Below are positions 5,875 to 10,113 of a stretch of 10,113 nt of DNA, piece by piece. Both the position numbers and the translations under genes were made by a program. Origin of the DNA: Cycloclasticus sp. (lineage in GTDB: Bacteria > Pseudomonadota > Gammaproteobacteria > Methylococcales > Cycloclasticaceae); contig JAGPVU010000120.1 in assembly GCA_018066825.1 (NCBI GenBank), forward strand, positions 1 to 10,113. The letters are read 5' to 3'. A model generated the notes under the pieces. That model saw nothing but the letters and a program-made list of their open reading frames with translations, was not told the origin of the DNA and did no database searches. The number at the start of each line of letters is the position of its first letter. The stretch's first letter is position 1.

Positions 5875-7631
5875 TACATAGACTCCGGAGCATTAACGCC
5901 GAGTAAATTTAAGCCATTGTGTAACACTTGTTTGCAGGCGTTTATAAGTACTAAGCGTGCTTGCATCAATTCGTTATCGTCAACAATAAATTTGTGCGAG
6001 TTGTAATAACTGTGGAACTCCGTGGCCAGTTCGCGCAGGTAATGGCCCAGTTGGTGCGGCTCGTACTGCAGCGCGGCTTGGTTGAGTTTTTCGGGGTAAC
6101 GGTTTAATGCGTCGATCAAACTAAGCTCGTGTGATTCGATTAATTTATCCAGCTGTTGCAGGCCAAGCGCAGGCGTATAAGCTAAGCTCTTTTCGTCGAG
6201 TAAGCGCATCACGCTGCACACGCGGGCGTGGGCATACTGCACATAAAACAAAGGGTTTTCATTAGACTGTGAGGTGGCTAAATCGAGGTCAAAATCCATG
6301 TGTTGTTCAGATTTGCGGGTGACGTAAAAGTATCGTGCAGCATCGGAGCCTATTTCTTCACGTAGTTCCCGCAGGGTAACAAATTCACCTGAGCGGGTAG
6401 ACATTTGCATTTTTTCGCCGCCTTTATACAACACGGCAAATTGCACCAGTAATACCTTCATGCGCTCAGGGTCTGCGCCCATCGCTTGTAGCGCTGCTTT
6501 AACCCGCGCTATGTAACCGTGATGATCTGAACCCCAAATGTCGATAATATCAAAGCCGCGTTCGAGGGTGTGTAAATGGTAGGCGATGTCCGAGGCAAAG
6601 TAGGTGGTTTGACCGTTGTCGCGGATTACCACGCGGTCTTTTTCATCGCCAAAGTCAGTTGATTTAAACCACCAAGCGCCGTCTTTCTGGTACATATGGC
6701 CAGAGGCCTTCAGTTTTTCAATCGCCTTATCAATGGCGCCGTTATCCATTAAGGAACGCTCAGAAAACCAATTGTCGTACTCTACGCCAAAGCCTTCAAG
6801 ATCGGCGCGGATATCGCCAAGAATCGAATCGAGTGCAGTATCAAAAATGGCTCGATAATAGGGTTCGCCCAATAAGGCTTTGCAGCGTTGAATAAGCCCA
6901 TCGATGTGTTGCTCTTTATCACCACCGGCTGGTTCGTCAGGCACGATGTCATCAAACACCGTGTCAATGGACTGGATGTATATGCCGCCGTGCTTTTGTT
7001 GAATGGTTTTGGCAATATCGAGTATATAGGCGCCCTTGTAGCCATTGCTAGGAAAGCTTAGCGTTTGCCCGCAGGCTTCTAAATAACGCAGCCAAACGCT
7101 GGTGGCCAAAATGTCCATTTGCCGACCGGCGTCGTTCACGTAGTACTCGCGGTGCACCTGATAACCCATCGCGGTGAGTAAATTAGCGACCGTGGCACCA
7201 TAGGCTGCGCCGCGACCGTGGCCTACGTGTAAGGGGCCTGTAGGATTGGCCGAAACGAACTCTAATTGAACTTTTTTGCCAGCCCCTTGTTGGCTTAAGC
7301 CAAAAGCTTCGCCTTGCTCAGTGATGGTTTTAATAACGCTGTGTTGGCTGAGCGGGTCAAGGAAAAAATTAATAAACCCCGGGCCGGCGATAGTGACCTG
7401 TGTGATAGTGCTGTCCTTCGGCAATGCCTCGACTAAGGCTTCGGCTATTTGGCGCGGATTTTTTTTAGCGGGTTTTGCGAGGGTTAATGCAACATTACTG
7501 GCAAAATCACCGTGGGATGCATCACGGGTCCGTTCAATTTGAATGTCTGGCGTTAGGTCGGTTGCTAAAATGCCTTGTTGTTGCAAGCGTTCTATCGCGA
7601 GTTGAAGTAAGGACGCTAAACGTGTTTTCAT
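5874..7631 (-). CDS. argS: Arginine--tRNA ligase
   Basis: Class I aminoacyl-tRNA synthetase that charges tRNA-Arg with arginine in the cytoplasm, using ATP and requiring tRNA for amino-acid activation. The 585 residues compare with 577 in E. coli. Visible parts: the N-terminal Add-1 domain with HGDFASNVA (40-48), the nucleotide-binding HIGH-type motif HVGHG at 135-139 within SANPTGPLHVGHGRG, WGSDHHGY at 366-373, the KMSKS-equivalent loop KMQMSTRSG at 407-415, and a C-terminal DALR anticodon-binding domain from about 460 (NENPLFYVQYAHAR). All catalytic motifs look intact. The start agrees with homologues (MKTRLASLLQLA), although the preceding AATTTTTT has no Shine-Dalgarno. The gene has its own promoter and begins a probable argS–SPOR–EEP unit. 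Confidence 0.98.
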   Translation of the reverse strand: MKTRLASLLQLAIERLQQQGILATDLTPDIQIERTRDASHGDFASNVALTLAKPAKKNPRQIAEALVEALPKDSTITQVTIAGPGFINFFLDPLSQHSVIKTITEQGEAFGLSQQGAGKKVQLEFVSANPTGPLHVGHGRGAAYGATVANLLTAMGYQVHREYYVNDAGRQMDILATSVWLRYLEACGQTLSFPSNGYKGAYILDIAKTIQQKHGGIYIQSIDTVFDDIVPDEPAGGDKEQHIDGLIQRCKALLGEPYYRAIFDTALDSILGDIRADLEGFGVEYDNWFSERSLMDNGAIDKAIEKLKASGHMYQKDGAWWFKSTDFGDEKDRVVIRDNGQTTYFASDIAYHLHTLERGFDIIDIWGSDHHGYIARVKAALQAMGADPERMKVLLVQFAVLYKGGEKMQMSTRSGEFVTLRELREEIGSDAARYFYVTRKSEQHMDFDLDLATSQSNENPLFYVQYAHARVCSVMRLLDEKSLAYTPALGLQQLDKLIESHELSLIDALNRYPEKLNQAALQYEPHQLGHYLRELATEFHSYYNSHKFIVDDNELMQARLVLINACKQVLHNGLNLLGVNAPESM

Positions 7632-7696
7632 AAAAAATTAGTACGTATATCAGTTGGGTGGAACGCGGAGTAATAGCTGTGCGCCAATAGTTGTGT

Positions 7697-7724
7697 ATTA
7701 TCGCCGCTAGGCTAAAAGTTGCAA
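7697..7724 (-). promoter_or_regulatory. Candidate argS promoter
   Basis: On the minus strand TTGCAA (7719-7724) is followed after 16 bases by GATAAT (7697-7702), which matches 5 of 6 bases of the -10 consensus. The expected start near 7690 gives a leader of about 60 bases before the argS ATG. It lies in the 157-base gap after priA. The gap shows no evident intrinsic terminator, so priA transcripts may read through. Confidence 0.5.
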
Positions 7725-7788
7725 GTCGAATACAGCTTTATCATGGATACTTTAATCGCATTTAGTAGGGATTGATTCATGGTAGAAG

Positions 7789-9990
7789 TTAGTAAAGATC
7801 TATGGGGTCTATGTCGATAGACCAACGGATTTTTCTAGCCGCCTTGATCTGATCGATACGTGGCAATAATTGACGTAAAAAATAATGCCGTGACTTTCTT
7901 TCAGCCGATTCAAATAGAAGCTGGTAGCGATAACGGCCTGCGCGCTTAAGCATGGGTGACGGTACTGGGCCTAAAACAGTGACTTGTGGCATGGCAATCG
8001 CGTTTAGGTGGGGTTTTAACTGCTGTAAAAAATCTAATACGGCGCGCTCGTCGATGGCATTAACACGGAGCAATGCTTGGTAATAATAGGGGGGCAGTTG
8101 TGCTTGTTGCCGTTCTTGTAGAGCGTCTTGTGCAAATGCAGCGTAGTCTTTTTTAATTAAGGTTTGTAATAAAGGGTGCTCGGGTTGATGGGTTTGAATG
8201 AGCACCTTGCCCGGTTTGCTTTCTCGTCCTGCGCGCCCAGCCACTTGAATAATTAATTGCGCCATGCGTTCACTGGCTCGAAAATCAATACTAAAAAGGC
8301 CCGCGTCTACATCGATAATGCCGACCAAGGTAACATTAGGAAAGTGGTGGCCCTTAGCGAGCATTTGGGTGCCCACAAGGAGTTGCGCGCCGCCTTGATG
8401 CACCTTGTCGATAACCAACTGCATCGCGTCTTTACCTTTAGTGGTGTCGCGATCAATGCGGCTGATAGGGGTGTTTGGGTAAAGCTCAGTTAACACGTCT
8501 TCGATGCGCTCAGTGCCGCTGCCTAGGGCAAATAATTCGGCTTGTTGGCAGCGGGGGCAAATGCGTGGTTTGGCGTGTTCGGCGCCGCAGTGGTGGCACT
8601 TTAATTGTGACTGTCGTTGGTGGGTGACTAAGCGTGAATCGCACTGCTCGCACTGGGCAACCCAGCCACAGCAATGACACATCAAAACAGGGGCAAAGCC
8701 ACGGCGGTTAACGAATAGAATGACTTGTTCGTCGCGTTTTAGGCAGTCATCCACGGCCTTAAGTAAGGGTTTCGATAATTGGTGTTCAGTTTTTTTATTG
8801 CGACAATCAATCAGATGAATGCTCGGCTTGGTCGAGTGACCTGTGCGCTCGGGCAGCACTAAGTGACTAAAGCGTTTTTGTTGTACGTTATACAGGCATT
8901 CGAGTGAAGGTGTTGCGCTGCCGAGTAGGATAGGGATGTCGAGCTCTCTTGCGCGCATAATGGCGACATCGCGCGCAGAATAACGAAAGCCTTCTTGTTG
9001 TTTAAATGAGCCGTCGTGTTCTTCATCCAGGATGATCATGCCCAAGTCCTGCATCGGCGTAAAAACGGATGAACGCGTGCCTAATAAAATATTGGCCGTG
9101 CCACTGCGGCACTTTAACCAGGCTTGGCTACGTTGTGAGTCAGTCAAGCCGGAGTGATAAACGACCATGCGCGCCGCGAGTCGACGCCTGAATCGATCGG
9201 CCAATTGGGGGGTTAAATTTATTTCAGGTAGCATCACCATCACTTGTTTGCCCAGTGCTAGGACCCGTTGAATGAGTTGTAAGTACACCTCGGTTTTTCC
9301 ACTGCCGGTGACGCCGTCGAGTAAATAAGCGGTAAAACCCTCTAAAGAACTAGCTACCGTGTCGATGGCGTCTTGTTGCGCCTGATTGGGTTCAAAGTCA
9401 GCCTCAACCACGCTGCGTTCGTCATCGACATTAGCTTGGCTTAATTCAACCCAGCCATTAGATACCATGGTTTTTAAGGTTGCTCGCCAAGGCCAGTCTA
9501 GGGAAGCAAATGCCGCGCCGCTGACAGGTTGGTTTTGTTCAAGTAATAGCTGTTGTATGCTGGCCTGTCGAGGAGCACGTTGCAGCCGAGCGTCGTCTAT
9601 ATGTTGGCCAAGTAATGTTAGGCTATAACGTGTTTCAAACTGTTCTTTTGGTAGTGCGCCACCACGTAATTGTTTCGGTAGTGCTTGGGCAAACACTTCT
9701 CCAATCGCTTGATGATAATACTCAGATGCCCAGCTGAGTAACTTAATATCCTGAGCTGAGACTAAAGGTTCGTCGTCTAACAGGGTTTTAATCGGTTTGA
9801 GTTGAGACGGCTTTAATTCAGAAGAATCTGAAATGCTCACAATAACACCGGTTTTTTGGCTGCGGCCAAATGAAGTAAGGACACGTTGCCCCGGGGCGTA
9901 TTGGTCACGATTTGTTTGCGCTAACGGCAAGTAATCGAATAATCGATTAAGGGGTGTGTCGATGGCTATTTTCAGATAAAAAGGTTGCAT
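7789..9990 (-). CDS. priA: Primosomal protein N' (replication restart helicase PriA)
   Basis: A 3'-to-5' superfamily-2 DNA helicase that recognises stalled or collapsed forks and starts reloading of DnaB. The 733 residues are almost the same as in E. coli (732). In order: the N-terminal 3'-DNA-end binding domain (about 1-105, with RLFDYLPL), a winged-helix region, Walker A GVTGSGKT at 226-233, the DEEH box at 322-325, GSATPS at 358-363, and a zinc-binding region with eight cysteines at 438, 441, 447, 450, 465, 468, 478 and 481, in the spacing known for the two-zinc PriA fold. Then come the C-terminal helicase motifs (VGTQMLAKGHHFP and QVAGRAGR at 582-589). Nothing is missing. The start fits the family but has only an A-rich stretch and no Shine-Dalgarno upstream. 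A DnaA-box palindrome lies about 100 bases upstream. Confidence 0.98.
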   Translation of the reverse strand: MQPFYLKIAIDTPLNRLFDYLPLAQTNRDQYAPGQRVLTSFGRSQKTGVIVSISDSSELKPSQLKPIKTLLDDEPLVSAQDIKLLSWASEYYHQAIGEVFAQALPKQLRGGALPKEQFETRYSLTLLGQHIDDARLQRAPRQASIQQLLLEQNQPVSGAAFASLDWPWRATLKTMVSNGWVELSQANVDDERSVVEADFEPNQAQQDAIDTVASSLEGFTAYLLDGVTGSGKTEVYLQLIQRVLALGKQVMVMLPEINLTPQLADRFRRRLAARMVVYHSGLTDSQRSQAWLKCRSGTANILLGTRSSVFTPMQDLGMIILDEEHDGSFKQQEGFRYSARDVAIMRARELDIPILLGSATPSLECLYNVQQKRFSHLVLPERTGHSTKPSIHLIDCRNKKTEHQLSKPLLKAVDDCLKRDEQVILFVNRRGFAPVLMCHCCGWVAQCEQCDSRLVTHQRQSQLKCHHCGAEHAKPRICPRCQQAELFALGSGTERIEDVLTELYPNTPISRIDRDTTKGKDAMQLVIDKVHQGGAQLLVGTQMLAKGHHFPNVTLVGIIDVDAGLFSIDFRASERMAQLIIQVAGRAGRESKPGKVLIQTHQPEHPLLQTLIKKDYAAFAQDALQERQQAQLPPYYYQALLRVNAIDERAVLDFLQQLKPHLNAIAMPQVTVLGPVPSPMLKRAGRYRYQLLFESAERKSRHYFLRQLLPRIDQIKAARKIRWSIDIDPIDLY

Positions 9991-10049
9991 TTTTTTGGTG
10001 CAAAAATTAATGGCTTAAGTTAGCTCGAAAAGGTGAAATAAATCTACAA

Positions 10050-10077
10050 ATAATCGCTAAGTTTATGCCGTTGTTAA
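10050..10077 (-). promoter_or_regulatory. Candidate priA promoter
   Basis: On the minus strand TTAACA (10072-10077; 5 of 6 consensus bases) and GATTAT (10050-10055; 4 of 6) are 16 bases apart. Transcription would begin near 10043, about 50 bases before the priA ATG. The DnaA-type inverted repeat ends 9 bases upstream of this -35. A weaker plus-strand pair (TCGAAA, then AATAAT) in the same stretch could serve a divergent gene beyond the right edge. Confidence 0.33.
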
Positions 10078-10086
10078 GGTTTTCCG

Positions 10087-10111
10087 GTTATCCACAATTT
10101 CTGTGGATAAC
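10087..10111. promoter_or_regulatory. Inverted pair of perfect DnaA boxes (10-base palindrome arms) upstream of priA
   Basis: TTATCCACA (10088-10096) and its exact reverse complement TGTGGATAA (10102-10110) are separated by 5 bases. One more pair (G10087/C10111) extends each arm to 10 bases. TTATCCACA is the high-affinity DnaA box of E. coli oriC (R1/R4 type). Each site matches 9 of 9. A terminator is unlikely because the stem has only 40% G+C and no T-run is visible before the window ends. Placement about 11 bases upstream of the candidate priA -35 suggests DnaA-linked control of priA and/or of a divergent gene to the right. Confidence 0.6.
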
Positions 10112-10113
10112 TT

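Noticed and set aside
9386..9628. An 80-codon plus-strand open frame inside priA
   Set aside because: It is antisense to conserved PriA sequence, with no upstream signals or recognisable domain.
9985..10015. T-run/A-run around the priA start (TTTTTT…AAAAA) as a hairpin or operator
   Set aside because: The pairing is only A–T homopolymer and common by chance in an AT-rich leader.

Overview
This window comes from a gammaproteobacterial chromosome of moderate G+C content. It carries a full-length fused RlmKL rRNA methyltransferase and a priA–argS–SPOR gene order, which in Pseudomonas-like lineages is followed by hslVU. The protein sequences look closest to the Pseudomonadales/Cellvibrionales/Oceanospirillales side of the class. 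That placement is an inference from protein style and synteny, because no search could be run.

Layout: every convincing gene lies on the minus strand, so transcription runs from right to left. From the right edge come (1) an intergenic region with two perfect DnaA-box-type 9-mers in inverted orientation, just upstream of priA; (2) priA, the primosome/replication-restart helicase; (3) a 157-bp gap with a good promoter, then argS, a SPOR-domain inner-membrane protein whose start overlaps the argS stop (TAATG), and a membrane-anchored endonuclease/exonuclease/phosphatase (EEP) family protein; (4) rlmKL, preceded by a 266-bp leader region with a small hairpin; (5) a three-gene set behind a strong sigma70-type promoter, consisting of an ABM-domain monooxygenase-like protein, a small K+-channel-like protein and an unrecognised four-helix membrane protein that overlaps it (ATGA); (6) the 5' part of a CvfB-family S1 RNA-binding protein, which runs off the left edge.

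How the genes relate: most of the window is housekeeping (replication restart, arginine tRNA charging, 23S rRNA methylation, RNA binding, cell-envelope SPOR protein). The less ordinary parts are the ABM/channel/membrane-protein cluster, the EEP gene at the place where hslVU is usual, and the DnaA-box palindrome at the right edge. No tRNA, rRNA, insertion sequence, prophage, CRISPR array or defence system was recognised. There is no gene-free stretch over 300 bases. The longest gap (3907-4172) holds only a candidate promoter region and a hairpin.
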